64,000 nucleotides of DNA from Actinomycetaceae bacterium. Lineage in GTDB: Bacteria > Actinomycetota > Actinomycetes > Actinomycetales > Actinomycetaceae. The stretch is from NCBI GenBank assembly GCA_030537735.1, contig JAUNVG010000001.1, forward strand, positions 124,001-188,000. Reading direction: 5' to 3'. The notes below the pieces were generated by a model that saw only the letters and a list, made by a program, of their open reading frames with translations, had not been told where the DNA came from and searched no databases. This document shows, piece by piece, positions 27,606 to 35,996 of the stretch. Positions within the stretch are counted from its first letter, which is position 1. Each line of letters starts with the position of its first letter. The translations under genes were made by a program, and so were the position numbers.

Positions 27606-29093
27606 ATGGATGCACAAGATCTGATTTTGAACTCACCCATGGACTATGGCGGTCAAGGCGTGCTCTGGCTGGCTGAAAACAGGGCGGGTGAAACCCTAAT
27701 GGTGCGGTTCTTACCTGCTCAGCTCGATCCCCGGACGCGCCACCGGCTTGATACCTTACTGAGGCTGGGTAAGAACTTACCTGCCAACGCCCCTTTGATG
27801 CGGGTGAAAGAAGTGATTCCTCACGAAGGCAGGACCGCGGTGGTTAGTCCCTACTACCAGGGTTCAACCTTGGCTGCCGCTCTAACGCGTAGCCACGTAT
27901 TGCCGGACAAGAAACGCCTACAGGTAGCGCGCGATGTGGCCCAAGCACTGGTGCTGCTGCACGGTGCCGGTTTGGCCCATACTGATATTTCTTCGCAAAA
28001 CGTGATTGTGACTAATGCGGGCGCAGTGGTTATCGACTTGTTGGAGGAAGGCGGATACACTCCGACCTACTGCGATCCGAAACGCTTGGAGCTTGCGCGC
28101 AACAATGAACACGTAGATCTGCAGACCCTACAGCAGGGGGATTGGTGGTCGTGGGCTGTCCTATGCGATGAACTGGGGGTAGAGGTCACGGTCGCGAAGG
28201 AAATCTTAAAAGGAAGCGTTCCCGATATGGAAGAAAGGGTGAAGCAGTGGTTAGAAGTTGCCGAGGTCGGCCAGGTAGGTAGCCATCAAAGGCAGATTCC
28301 GGTGGAGGACATTTTACGTTCCGCTGCGGTTAGCGAACGCACGGTGCGTTTTAGAAGCGGGGGGAAGAGACGAAAACACAAACCTGTTAAGGGTACGTAC
28401 CGCACCAACCGTAGGGCGAAAGTGAGCCGGGCCAGGGCAGGACGTAGGAAGGCAGTGTCGTCAGCCCGGGTAGACCGAGGCAGGTTAGTTGGCGCGGGCA
28501 TTAGTTTAGCGATGTCTTTGCTGGTACTTGGCTGGTGGTGGTCAGGTGCGTATCCGTTGGGGGCGATGAGGGCGATGGGGGCGGCTACCTCGGGTGATTT
28601 AGACGAAACTGGTCAATCGCAGGCAGTCGATGGTGATTTCAAGGTTGCAGCGGCGGCACCGGTTTCCAATGTTGGCTTGGATACTGACATTGGTGAGGAT
28701 GTTAAAGCTCTGTGTCCGACTATGGGGGAAGCGGAGGGAATTTTGCGTCAGCTGACGGCGCAGAAGCGGCAGATGTTGGAAACGGGGGACTTAAATATGC
28801 TTTCTTCCATTTATGCTGACGTTGAAGGTGTCCTTGCCGATAGTGACCGGCAGCTACTTGCAGATTTGAATGGGGCGGGGGCTAGCCTTGGTCAGATTAA
28901 CGCGGAGTTTGAAGTAACTGCCGTTAAGTGTGAGCCGGTAGTAGTTGAGTTTCGTTCCCACAATGGTGGCTACCAGTTGTGCACCTCCGCGGGGTGCCAA
29001 GTGGTGTCATCGGCTCCGGCCCAGTGCGTGTCGATGACGCTTAGTGACCCTCCGTGGCGGATCGTTTCTATCGAGCCGGGGGAGTGCCGTTAA
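27606..29093 (+). CDS. Membrane-anchored protein-kinase-like protein, probable pseudokinase
   Basis: A 495-residue protein. Residues about 10-245 resemble a Hanks-type Ser/Thr kinase: glycine loop YGGQGVLWLAE, catalytic loop HTDISSQNVIV (HRDxKxxN reduced to HTDxSxxN) and IDLLEEGG in place of DFG. The beta-3 lysine is replaced by Arg (LMVRFLP), so normal phosphotransfer is doubtful. A very basic linker (residues about 255-292, KRRKHK and similar) precedes one membrane segment (about 293-316), and an extracellular domain of about 180 residues carries six cysteines, five of them in the last 65 residues. No PASTA domain is present. It may be a sensor or scaffold. It stands alone, divergent from the MFS gene and convergent with sucB. 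Confidence 0.75.
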   Translation: MDAQDLILNSPMDYGGQGVLWLAENRAGETLMVRFLPAQLDPRTRHRLDTLLRLGKNLPANAPLMRVKEVIPHEGRTAVVSPYYQGSTLAAALTRSHVLPDKKRLQVARDVAQALVLLHGAGLAHTDISSQNVIVTNAGAVVIDLLEEGGYTPTYCDPKRLELARNNEHVDLQTLQQGDWWSWAVLCDELGVEVTVAKEILKGSVPDMEERVKQWLEVAEVGQVGSHQRQIPVEDILRSAAVSERTVRFRSGGKRRKHKPVKGTYRTNRRAKVSRARAGRRKAVSSARVDRGRLVGAGISLAMSLLVLGWWWSGAYPLGAMRAMGAATSGDLDETGQSQAVDGDFKVAAAAPVSNVGLDTDIGEDVKALCPTMGEAEGILRQLTAQKRQMLETGDLNMLSSIYADVEGVLADSDRQLLADLNGAGASLGQINAEFEVTAVKCEPVVVEFRSHNGGYQLCTSAGCQVVSSAPAQCVSMTLSDPPWRIVSIEPGECR

Positions 29094-29110
29094 GCGGTTT
29101 GCCGCAAATG

Positions 29111-29148
29111 TTTTGGGGGCGGAAGCGCTATCACTTCCACCCCCAAAA
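29111..29148. terminator. Bidirectional terminator between the kinase-like gene and sucB
   Basis: Fifteen-base arms (29111-29125 and 29134-29148) pair with a single mismatch around an 8-base loop. The stem begins with TTTT and ends with AAAA, giving T tracts on both strands for the two converging genes. Confidence 0.85.
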
Positions 29149-29208
29149 GGCAGTGTGCTTGGGGCTTTACCCTGCTGGTTCGCTAGGTTGGAGCCCGCTT
29201 GCCGCTAG

Positions 29209-30852
29209 TTACAAGCCCAGTTCGGCTTCGAACTCGCCTTCTTCCAGGCGCTTCTTAACCGTCATGAGGTAACGGGCGGCGTCGGCGCCGTCTACCAGCT
29301 GGTGGTCATAAGACAGTGCCAGGTAGACCATGGAGCGGATACCAATGGTTTCGTTGCCTTCGGCATCCTTGACAACCATGGGGCGCTTGACGATGGTGCC
29401 CACACCGAGGATCCCGACCTCGGGGGAGTTCAATACCGGAGTATCGAACAGGGCTCCGCCGGAACCGGTGTTGGTAATGGTGAAGGTAGAGCCAGATAGC
29501 TGGTCGGCCCCGATGCTGCCATCGCGGGTGCGAGCGGCCAGGTCGTTAATGGCCTTGGCAATGCCGGAGATGGTCAGGTCACCAGCGTTCTTAATCACGG
29601 GTACCAGCAGGCCGCGGGGAGTGTCCACCGCGATGCCGATGTGCTCGTGATCGAAGTAGGTAACTTCCTTACCGTTAATAGCGGCATTCAGCTTCGGGTG
29701 AGCCTTGAGTGCTTCGGTGGCGGCCTTGACGAAGAACGGCAAGAAGGTCAGCTTGGTGCCTTCTCGTTCAGCGAAGGTGCTCTTAGCGCGAGCACGCAGG
29801 GCAGCTACGCGGGTGACGTCAACTTCCACCACGGTGGTCAGCTGGGCAGCTTCCTGTAGGGAGGACATCATGCGCTTAGCAATGGTTTGACGCAGGCGAG
29901 TCATCTTCTCGGTCTTACCACGCAAAGTGGTGTCAACTTCCACTGCCGGGGCGGCCTTAGCCGGGGCCGCGGGAGCACTGGGAGCCGGAGCCGGAGCCGC
30001 AGCAGCGGCCTTTTCTGCTTCAGCGCGTTCAGCAGCAGCGAGGACGTCCTCCTTCTGGATGCGTCCGCCGATGCCGGTGCCAGTGATGGAATCTAGGTCT
30101 ACGCCTTTATCCTTAGCCAGTTTGCGCACTAGCGGCGTGACGTAGCTTCCACCGGCGCTGGCCGCAGCGGGCGCAGCAGCAGGCTTGGCGGGAGCCGGCT
30201 TTTCAGCCTTGGGTTCTTCCTTCGGCTCTTCCTTCGCTGCGGGCTGAGCAGAGCCACCACCCTTGCTGGAGGAAATAATCGCCACCACGGTGCCGACCTC
30301 AACGGTTTCGTCTTCCTCCACCAAGATCTTGGTCAGGTAGCCACCGCAGGGAGCGGGAACTTCGGAATCCACCTTGTCGGTAGAAACCTCTAGCAGGGGT
30401 TCGTCAGCTTCGATTTCGTCGCCAACTTCCTTCAACCAGCTGGTCACAGTGCCTTCAGTGACGGACTCACCCAGGGCCGGCATCTTCACTTCGGTGCCTT
30501 CAGCGTCACCGGCGTCGGACTGGGCCGGGGCCGGTTCCTGTGCGGGTGCTTCTTCCTGTGCAGGTTCTGCCTCTTCCTGGGCAGGCTCATCGGCGGGCGC
30601 CTCGTCGGCTTCACCGGCGTCACCAATCAGGCACAGTTCGGTGCCGACCTCAACGGTTTCGTCTTCCTCCACCAAGATCTTGGTGATTACCCCAGCCACG
30701 GGGGAAGGAACTTCAGAATCCACCTTGTCGGTGGATACCTCTACGATGGGCTCGTCTACCTCGACGGTGTCACCCACCTGCTTTAGCCAGCTAGTAACGG
30801 TTCCCTCGGTGACGGACTCACCAAGAGCCGGCATCTTTACTGCCTCTGCCAT
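29209..30852 (-). CDS. sucB: Dihydrolipoamide acyltransferase (E2 subunit of a 2-oxoacid dehydrogenase)
   Basis: A 547-residue E2 subunit. Two lipoyl domains (about residues 2-76 and 121-196) each carry the lipoylated lysine in a DKVDSEVP motif; Ala/Pro/Glu-rich linkers separate them. A peripheral subunit-binding domain follows ([20 protein letters not shown]). The catalytic domain ends with the active-site [13 protein letters not shown] (HxxxDG). Actinobacterial proteins of this type are labelled SucB or DlaT and can serve pyruvate dehydrogenase, 2-oxoglutarate dehydrogenase, or both; which one applies is not readable here because no E1 gene is in the window. It follows lpdA by 27 bases. Confidence 0.94.
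   Translation of the reverse strand: MAEAVKMPALGESVTEGTVTSWLKQVGDTVEVDEPIVEVSTDKVDSEVPSPVAGVITKILVEEDETVEVGTELCLIGDAGEADEAPADEPAQEEAEPAQEEAPAQEPAPAQSDAGDAEGTEVKMPALGESVTEGTVTSWLKEVGDEIEADEPLLEVSTDKVDSEVPAPCGGYLTKILVEEDETVEVGTVVAIISSSKGGGSAQPAAKEEPKEEPKAEKPAPAKPAAAPAAASAGGSYVTPLVRKLAKDKGVDLDSITGTGIGGRIQKEDVLAAAERAEAEKAAAAAPAPAPSAPAAPAKAAPAVEVDTTLRGKTEKMTRLRQTIAKRMMSSLQEAAQLTTVVEVDVTRVAALRARAKSTFAEREGTKLTFLPFFVKAATEALKAHPKLNAAINGKEVTYFDHEHIGIAVDTPRGLLVPVIKNAGDLTISGIAKAINDLAARTRDGSIGADQLSGSTFTITNTGSGGALFDTPVLNSPEVGILGVGTIVKRPMVVKDAEGNETIGIRSMVYLALSYDHQLVDGADAARYLMTVKKRLEEGEFEAELGL
30288..30333. repeat. 46-base exact direct repeat, copy 1 (lipoyl domain 2 of sucB)
   Basis: Forty-six bases are identical to 30639-30684, offset by 351 bases (117 codons). 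The two copies encode the same part of the second and first lipoyl domains, which precede the DKVDSEVP motif regions. Identity at the DNA level, including third positions, suggests recent duplication or gene conversion between the domains. Confidence 0.85.
30639..30684. repeat. 46-base exact direct repeat, copy 2 (lipoyl domain 1 of sucB)
   Basis: Partner of 30288-30333. The copies are in phase, so recombination between them would remove or add exactly one lipoyl domain without breaking the frame. Confidence 0.85.
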
Positions 30853-30879
30853 GAAACTCTCCTTAGTAAATAGTGGGTG

Positions 30880-32256
30880 TCAGTTGTGCGAGTGCAAGGG
30901 TTTACCAGCCAAAGCCAGCGCCGCCTCGCCAATCGATTCGTTCTGAGTGGGGTGGGCGTGAATGAGGTTCGCAACGTCCTCGGGGTAAGCTTCCCAGTTC
31001 ACGATAAGCTCACCTTCACCGACCTGCTCACCCATACGAGCACCGATGGCGTGGAAACCAACGATGGGGCCGTCCTCGACCGAAACCAGCTTCACGAAAC
31101 CGGTGGTGTCAAGGATCTGGGACTTACCGTTGCCCGCCAAGTTGAATTCTACGGACTTAACCTTGTCCTTGCCGTAGGTTTCCTCCGCCTGCTTCTGGGT
31201 CAGACCCACCGAGGCGATCTCCGGCTCGCAGAAGGTCACGCGCGGAATACCGCTTTCGACGATGGTTGCAGGGTTCAGGCCGGCGATTTCTTCGGCTACG
31301 AACAGGCCTTGGAGGAATCCGCGGTGTGCCAGCTGCAAGCCGGGAACAATGTCGCCCACGGCGTAGATGTTGCCTACTCCGGTGTGGAGGCGTTCATTGG
31401 TGAGGACGAAACCGCGGTCCATGGGGATGCCGACCTCTTCGTAACCGAGGTTGGCGGTGGCCGGTCCGCGTCCAATCGCAACTAGCAGTACGTCGCCGTC
31501 GTAGGTCTTACCGTCGGAGGTCTTAACCTGTACGCCGGAATCGTCCTGGGAGACGGATTCGAACATGGTCTTGGTCTTGAAAGCGATCTTGCGCTTGCGG
31601 AAGGCGCGCTCGAGGTTCTTGGAGATGGCTTCATCTTCGTTGGGAACCAGGTGGGGCAGGCCTTCAATAATGGTTACTTCAGTGCCGAAGGAAGCCCAGA
31701 CGGAGGCGAACTCAACGCCGATTACGCCGCCACCAAGCACTACTGCCTTGGAAGGAACCCAGTCCATCTGCAGAGCCTGGTCGGAGGTGATTACGCGGCC
31801 TTCGATCTCCAGCCCGGGGATGGTCTTGGAGTAGGAACCGGAAGCGAGGATGATGTTCTTGCCTTTGTATTCGGTTCCGTCAACGGTGACAGTGTCAGCG
31901 GCGGTGAGTTTGCCCCAGCCGTTGATGTAGTCAATGGAACGCGACTTAACTAGTCCTTCAAGGCCTTTGTGTAGCTTGTTGATGACTTCGTCGCGGTACT
32001 GGCCGACGCGGCCCATGTCGATGCCGTTGAAGGCGGATTCAATGCCGAAGAACGAAGAGTTCTTCACGGTTTCGGCAACTTCTGCGGCATGCAGATAGGC
32101 CTTGGTGGGGATGCATCCGCGGTGCAGGCAGGTGCCGCCTAGTTTATCGCCTTCGATGAGGGCAACTTTCAATCCCAGTTGGGCGCCACGTAATGCAGCT
32201 GCGTAGCCGCCGGAACCGGCACCGAGAATGACCATGTCGTACAGTTGTTCACTCAC
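30880..32256 (-). CDS. lpdA: Dihydrolipoamide dehydrogenase (E3)
   Basis: A 458-residue flavoprotein disulfide oxidoreductase. The FAD site is VILGAGSGGYAAALRGAQLG, the redox disulfide is in GGTCLHRGCIPTKAYL, the NAD loop is VLGGGVIGVEFASVW, and the C-terminal His-Glu pair is in HAHPTQNESIGE. It re-oxidises the dihydrolipoyl arms of E2, encoded immediately downstream, and passes electrons to NAD. The spacing (27 bases) indicates one transcript lpdA-sucB. It is separated from pepA by a strong terminator. Confidence 0.97.
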   Translation of the reverse strand: MSEQLYDMVILGAGSGGYAAALRGAQLGLKVALIEGDKLGGTCLHRGCIPTKAYLHAAEVAETVKNSSFFGIESAFNGIDMGRVGQYRDEVINKLHKGLEGLVKSRSIDYINGWGKLTAADTVTVDGTEYKGKNIILASGSYSKTIPGLEIEGRVITSDQALQMDWVPSKAVVLGGGVIGVEFASVWASFGTEVTIIEGLPHLVPNEDEAISKNLERAFRKRKIAFKTKTMFESVSQDDSGVQVKTSDGKTYDGDVLLVAIGRGPATANLGYEEVGIPMDRGFVLTNERLHTGVGNIYAVGDIVPGLQLAHRGFLQGLFVAEEIAGLNPATIVESGIPRVTFCEPEIASVGLTQKQAEETYGKDKVKSVEFNLAGNGKSQILDTTGFVKLVSVEDGPIVGFHAIGARMGEQVGEGELIVNWEAYPEDVANLIHAHPTQNESIGEAALALAGKPLHSHN

Positions 32257-32495
32257 GTGATTCTCCTTGTGCTTTGCGATGGAATCCAGATAGTTCCACT
32301 TAGGCCTATTGTCCCACTATTTGTCAAGGTTTGCGCGCAAAGCCACGGGCCTAGTTGCCTCAAATTGTGTGGGTTGCGAAACATCGGTAGAGGGAGGATT
32401 AGGAAGGTATAAAACATCTGCCAAACGCGTGTCAAGAAATATTTAACTAACCTGGTGGTGAGTTCTCTTAACCACCTCAGACACCGGGCGGAAGC

Positions 32496-32537
32496 TTTTC
32501 GACGGGGGCGAGGACGTCCTCGCCCCCGAGTCGAAAA
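32496..32537. terminator. Long palindromic terminator downstream of pepA
   Basis: GGGGGCGAGGAC meets GTCCTCGCCCCC as a perfect 24-base palindrome without a spacer, extended on both sides by TTTTCGA / TCGAAAA with a small internal mismatch. It lies only a few bases beyond the pepA stop and gives T tracts on both strands. Confidence 0.8.
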
Positions 32538-32539
32538 CA

Positions 32540-34012
32540 CTATCGTTGCAAGAAGTCCACCAAGGTCAGTACCGCCATGCCGGTGGCTCCCTTGTTGTTA
32601 GCTCCCCAGGGGGAGCCTTCGTTGAAGGAAGGGCCGGCAATGTCGATATGCGCCCAGGCCTTGTCGGCCACGAACTCTTCTAGGAACACGCCTGCAAGTA
32701 GCATCCCACCCCAGCGCGAACCGGAGTTCTTCATCTGGGCAACTTCGCTGGTGAGGGATTCACGCAGGTAGGACGGAAGAGGCATCGCCCACATTGGCTC
32801 TCCGCAGCGAGCGGCGCTGGAGGTGATCTGATCGCGAACTTCAGACGTGCCCATAACGCCGGCTACCCGCACTCCCAAACCGACCATTTGCGCCCCGGTG
32901 AGGGTAGCAATGTCAACGATCGCGTCGGTGTCGGTTTCGGCCGCAAGGGACAGCGCATCAGCCATCACTAAACGCCCTTCAGCGTCGGTGTTGGTGATCT
33001 CGATGCGTGCGCCGTTGCGCATGGTAATTACGTCGCAGGGGCGCAATGCTGAACCGCTGGGCATATTCTCAGCCAGTGCCAAATACGCGGTGATAGCGGT
33101 TTGGCTATTTAGTTTCGCTGCTGCCACCACTGCCGACAGGACGCTGGCAGCCCCAGTCATGTCGGATTTCATGGTTTCCATGGACGCCGCTGGCTTCAGG
33201 GAAAGCCCACCGGAGTCGAAGGTAATGCCTTTACCCACCAGTGATACGTGACGTTGCGCATTTTTTGGGTTGTAGCGCAAGGTCACTAGGCGCGGCTGGC
33301 GCGTCGAGCCTTGCCCGACTCCTAAAATACCTCCGCAGTTTTCTTCTGCCAGGCGGGATTCGTCCCAGATTTCCACTTCGATTGGAAGCTGTGCGCAGAC
33401 TTCCTCCACCTTGGAGGCAAAAGCCTGCGGGTACAGGTCGTTTGGTGCGCGGTTTACCAGATCAATAGTGCTGATCATGGCTTGGGCGAGGGTCTCGATA
33501 CGGTTGGCGGCGTCAGTTTCTTCGCATTCGGCGGCCACGTCCTCGTTAACCACAATGGTTAGGTCGGTAATGAAGTCACTGTCTTGGGTTTGGTACGGGT
33601 TGGTACCGTGAGCCGCTACCAGCGCTCCCACGCCGGCTTGGATGGCATCGTGTGCGTTGCGGTAGTTGCCCGCGAGTGCCACTTTCGCTGCTTTAGATCC
33701 GCGCACGCCAATGGCGGCGTAGTGGCGGTGCGCTCCGGTTCCGGGTAGCTCAACGGCGTCTTCTAAGGAGTATTTGCGGTTGCGGGCACGCTCATCCAAT
33801 CCGGTGCCCACCAGCGCCACGCGCTTGGCCTTAACCCCGTTTCCCGGAAGCATCAGGCATTTACCTGCTTCTGCCTTCGCCTGCATGAGCTCGGCATCAG
33901 CTGCCAGTGGCTGGCTGAGTTCACGCAGTTTTTCAACGTCGTCAAACGCCACTACCAGCAGGTCGGTTTCAAGGGAACTAATTTCTTCAGAAGTAAAAAC
34001 GATGTTGGTCAT
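32540..34012 (-). CDS. pepA: Leucyl aminopeptidase (M17)
   Basis: A 490-residue cytosolic M17 aminopeptidase. The two-metal site shows GKGITFDSGGLSLKP (with the catalytic Lys and metal-binding Asp) and the family signature NTDAEGRLVMADAL. The start MTNIVFTSEE was preferred because TAACAT lies 7 bases before it on the minus strand, consistent with a leaderless transcript; longer in-frame starts extend into sequence without family resemblance. The enzyme releases N-terminal residues from peptides and could act after Clp or FtsH degradation. It is monocistronic, with its own terminator. Confidence 0.95.
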   Translation of the reverse strand: MTNIVFTSEEISSLETDLLVVAFDDVEKLRELSQPLAADAELMQAKAEAGKCLMLPGNGVKAKRVALVGTGLDERARNRKYSLEDAVELPGTGAHRHYAAIGVRGSKAAKVALAGNYRNAHDAIQAGVGALVAAHGTNPYQTQDSDFITDLTIVVNEDVAAECEETDAANRIETLAQAMISTIDLVNRAPNDLYPQAFASKVEEVCAQLPIEVEIWDESRLAEENCGGILGVGQGSTRQPRLVTLRYNPKNAQRHVSLVGKGITFDSGGLSLKPAASMETMKSDMTGAASVLSAVVAAAKLNSQTAITAYLALAENMPSGSALRPCDVITMRNGARIEITNTDAEGRLVMADALSLAAETDTDAIVDIATLTGAQMVGLGVRVAGVMGTSEVRDQITSSAARCGEPMWAMPLPSYLRESLTSEVAQMKNSGSRWGGMLLAGVFLEEFVADKAWAHIDIAGPSFNEGSPWGANNKGATGMAVLTLVDFLQR

Positions 34013-34019
34013 AATCCCC

Positions 34020-34025
34020 ATGTTA
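34020..34025 (-). promoter_or_regulatory. Candidate -10 element of a leaderless pepA transcript
   Basis: Minus-strand TAACAT followed by 7 bases and the ATG at 34012. The intervening GGGG could also serve as a poor Shine-Dalgarno, so this is tentative. Confidence 0.4.
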
Positions 34026-34223
34026 GACCACCTGTCGGGCGCCGCCAGCGAAGCGCCGGGGCAGGCGTGGTAGCGCAAGCCCAGCTCCCGCCACCGGCCA
34101 CTGGCTCCGGGCGCCGCCTACCTCCCGGCCCCGCCAGTGTCTGGCGCGAAATCGCTGCAAGGCCGATGAGCTAAGATTTAACTATTCAAACATCCCATCC
34201 GCTAAGGAAGCAGACGAATCTCC

Positions 34224-34691
34224 ATGGAAACTACCACTGACAGTGCGAAGGTACGTTCTGCTAAAGATCGCCGCGGCCCCGCCTACGGCTGGGGAAGAGT
34301 ATTCATCGCCGCCTTTTGGGTGGTGGCAGTAGTTGCCACCTACACCGCCCTTTCCGATTTCTTCGCCCTGTCGCAATACCCCCTGGGTCCGCGACTGGTT
34401 TCCGTTTTAGCAGGCCTAGGCTACGTGCTTGCGGCAATCGCTTTGAGCCATAACGGCAGACGCATGCGCAAAGTCGCAGGTGCCTGCATCGGTTTTGAGC
34501 TAAGCGGCGTGCTGATCACTGGCATAGTGGGCCTGGGAGTGCCGCAGATCGGGCAGGTGCGTAACCTGTGGGCTAACTTCGGTCAGCAGTACTGGTTCAT
34601 TCCCTTAATCTTGCCGTTGCTAGGTATCGCCTGGCTGTGGTGGTCGAATCCGCGCCGCATCGTGGAAATAGCGGAAAAACTCGACCGGTAG
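34224..34691 (+). CDS. Four-helix membrane protein of unknown function
   Basis: A 155-residue protein with a charged N-terminus (about 27 residues) and four predicted membrane segments: VFIAAFWVVAVVATYTAL, LVSVLAGLGYVLAAIALS, ACIGFELSGVLITGIVGLGV and FIPLILPLLGIAWLWW. Short conserved-looking hypothetical proteins of this shape are common in actinobacteria, but I do not recognise a named family. It converges with trmL, leaving 18 bases between the stops. Confidence 0.75.
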   Translation: METTTDSAKVRSAKDRRGPAYGWGRVFIAAFWVVAVVATYTALSDFFALSQYPLGPRLVSVLAGLGYVLAAIALSHNGRRMRKVAGACIGFELSGVLITGIVGLGVPQIGQVRNLWANFGQQYWFIPLILPLLGIAWLWWSNPRRIVEIAEKLDR

Positions 34692-34709
34692 AAAAACGGC
34701 GAGCCGGTT

Positions 34710-35171
34710 TCACTCCCCGCCGACAAATCCGTTCTGCCGCCAGGCTTCATAAAGAGCGATGGAGGCGCTGTTCGCTAAGTTTAGCGACCGCAACCCGGGT
34801 CGCATTTGGATACGCACGCGCTCTTTAACTCGAGGGTGAAACATGGCTTCTTCAGGTAGCCCGGTGGGTTCGGGGCCAAACACTAGGCCGTCTCCGTCGC
34901 GGTAGGAAACGTCACTGTAGTACGTCTTCCCGTGCCCGGTGAAGGCGTAGACATTTCCCGGTATTTGCTCCAAAGCAGCATCGAGGTTGGGGTGGACCTG
35001 CATGTGTGCCAGGTCGTGGTAGTCCAATCCGGCGCGGCGCAACTTCGCGTCATCTAGGTCGAAACACAGCGGTTCCACCAGGTGCAGCATGGCTCCGGTG
35101 CATGCGCACAGGCGGATAGCGGCGCCGGTGTTACCGGGGATACGGGGTTCGAAAAAGATTACGTGTAGCAC
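34710..35171 (-). CDS. trmL: tRNA (cytidine/uridine-34-2'-O)-methyltransferase TrmL
   Basis: A 153-residue SPOUT methyltransferase. The N-terminus HVIFFEPRIPGNTGAAIRLC and the knot region LVFGPEPTGLPEEAM, followed by SLNLANSASIALYEAWRQ, match TrmL, which methylates the ribose of the wobble base in tRNA-Leu isoacceptors. The length is typical (about 155). It is the downstream neighbour of the YbhB-like gene, but a strong hairpin lies between them. Confidence 0.94.
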   Translation of the reverse strand: MLHVIFFEPRIPGNTGAAIRLCACTGAMLHLVEPLCFDLDDAKLRRAGLDYHDLAHMQVHPNLDAALEQIPGNVYAFTGHGKTYYSDVSYRDGDGLVFGPEPTGLPEEAMFHPRVKERVRIQMRPGLRSLNLANSASIALYEAWRQNGFVGGE

Positions 35172-35188
35172 CTGCCCAGTTTAAAACT

Positions 35189-35232
35189 TTGGCGGCAGGT
35201 AGAGACAATTCCAAGTATCTACCTGCCGCCAA
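35189..35232. terminator. Hairpin terminator between the YbhB-like gene and trmL
   Basis: Perfect 14-base arms TTGGCGGCAGGTAG (35189-35202) and CTACCTGCCGCCAA (35219-35232) around a 16-base loop. Minus-strand reading gives the stem followed by AAAGTTTTAAA. Confidence 0.8.
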
Positions 35233-35272
35233 TAAGTTTTTCAGTGGCCGACAGCGTGCCTGCTAACGCCGG

Positions 35273-35812
35273 TTAGGAAGCCGGCTCGGCGTATTCCAAG
35301 GTGAGTGAAGCGCGGGCGAGGACGTGTTGCAAAGAAGTGAAGAAGGCGCGGGTGGCGCTGGTTTCGTCATCTACTTGGAGTGAGTCCGTGTCCAATGCGT
35401 AGACGCTGAAGACGTAGCGGTGAGCGCGATCTCCAGCCGGCGGTGCGGCTCCGAAATATCCGGCTTCTCCAGCGTCGTTGCACAGGTGGAAGGCGGGGCC
35501 GTCCAGTTCTAAATCGGACACTCCGGCGCCGGCTGGCAGCTCGGTTTGGGAGGCGGGAAGGTCAACGATCATCCAGTGCCAAAAGCCCGCGGGAGTGGGG
35601 GCGTCGGGGTCGAAACAGGTAACCATGAATGATTGTGTTTCGGCGGGGAATCCGCTCCACGCCAGGTGAGGGGAGTTCGATCCTCCGGCGGCAGTGAGCG
35701 CCTGGGGGAGGGGGTCGCCGTCTTTAGCGGTGTTGGAAGTAAGGGTGAAGGTGGCCGGCACCGGTAGGGCTGCGTCCGGGTGCGGGGCACGAGGGCGGGT
35801 TGAGAAGTCCAT
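35273..35812 (-). CDS. YbhB/YbcL family (PEBP-like) protein
   Basis: A 179-residue phosphatidylethanolamine-binding-protein fold. Family motifs include LTAAGGSNSPHLAWSGFP, the DPDAPTP loop that forms the ligand pocket (CFDPDAPTPAGFWHWMI) and YFGAAPPAGDRAHRYVF. The start MDFSTRP follows AGGAGC with a 6-base gap and was chosen over an ATG six codons upstream. Bacterial members bind small anionic ligands; a cellular role is not established. Confidence 0.92.
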   Translation of the reverse strand: MDFSTRPRAPHPDAALPVPATFTLTSNTAKDGDPLPQALTAAGGSNSPHLAWSGFPAETQSFMVTCFDPDAPTPAGFWHWMIVDLPASQTELPAGAGVSDLELDGPAFHLCNDAGEAGYFGAAPPAGDRAHRYVFSVYALDTDSLQVDDETSATRAFFTSLQHVLARASLTLEYAEPAS

Positions 35813-35948
35813 AGTTATGCTCCTTTCCAAGTGGGCTTGGTTCCACTTTAGAGCCCCAAGCGGGTTGATGCGCGCTTACCGTCTGGGGTAGTTGTCTGCG
35901 GATTGTATTTTCACTCTTTTGTCCTGTCCGCCCCTTCCACTACACTGG

Positions 35949-35964
35949 TCGAACAAGTGTTCTA
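35949..35964. promoter_or_regulatory. LexA operator upstream of imuA'
   Basis: TCGAACAAGTGTTCTA matches TCGAAC-N4-GTTCGA with one mismatch at position 15. It lies just downstream of a plausible promoter, TTGTCC (35919-35924) with a 16-base spacer and TACACT (35941-35946), so LexA would cover the transcription start. Confidence 0.88.
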
Positions 35965-35996
35965 ATCTGGCTTGGGGGAGAAAGCACAGGTGAACC

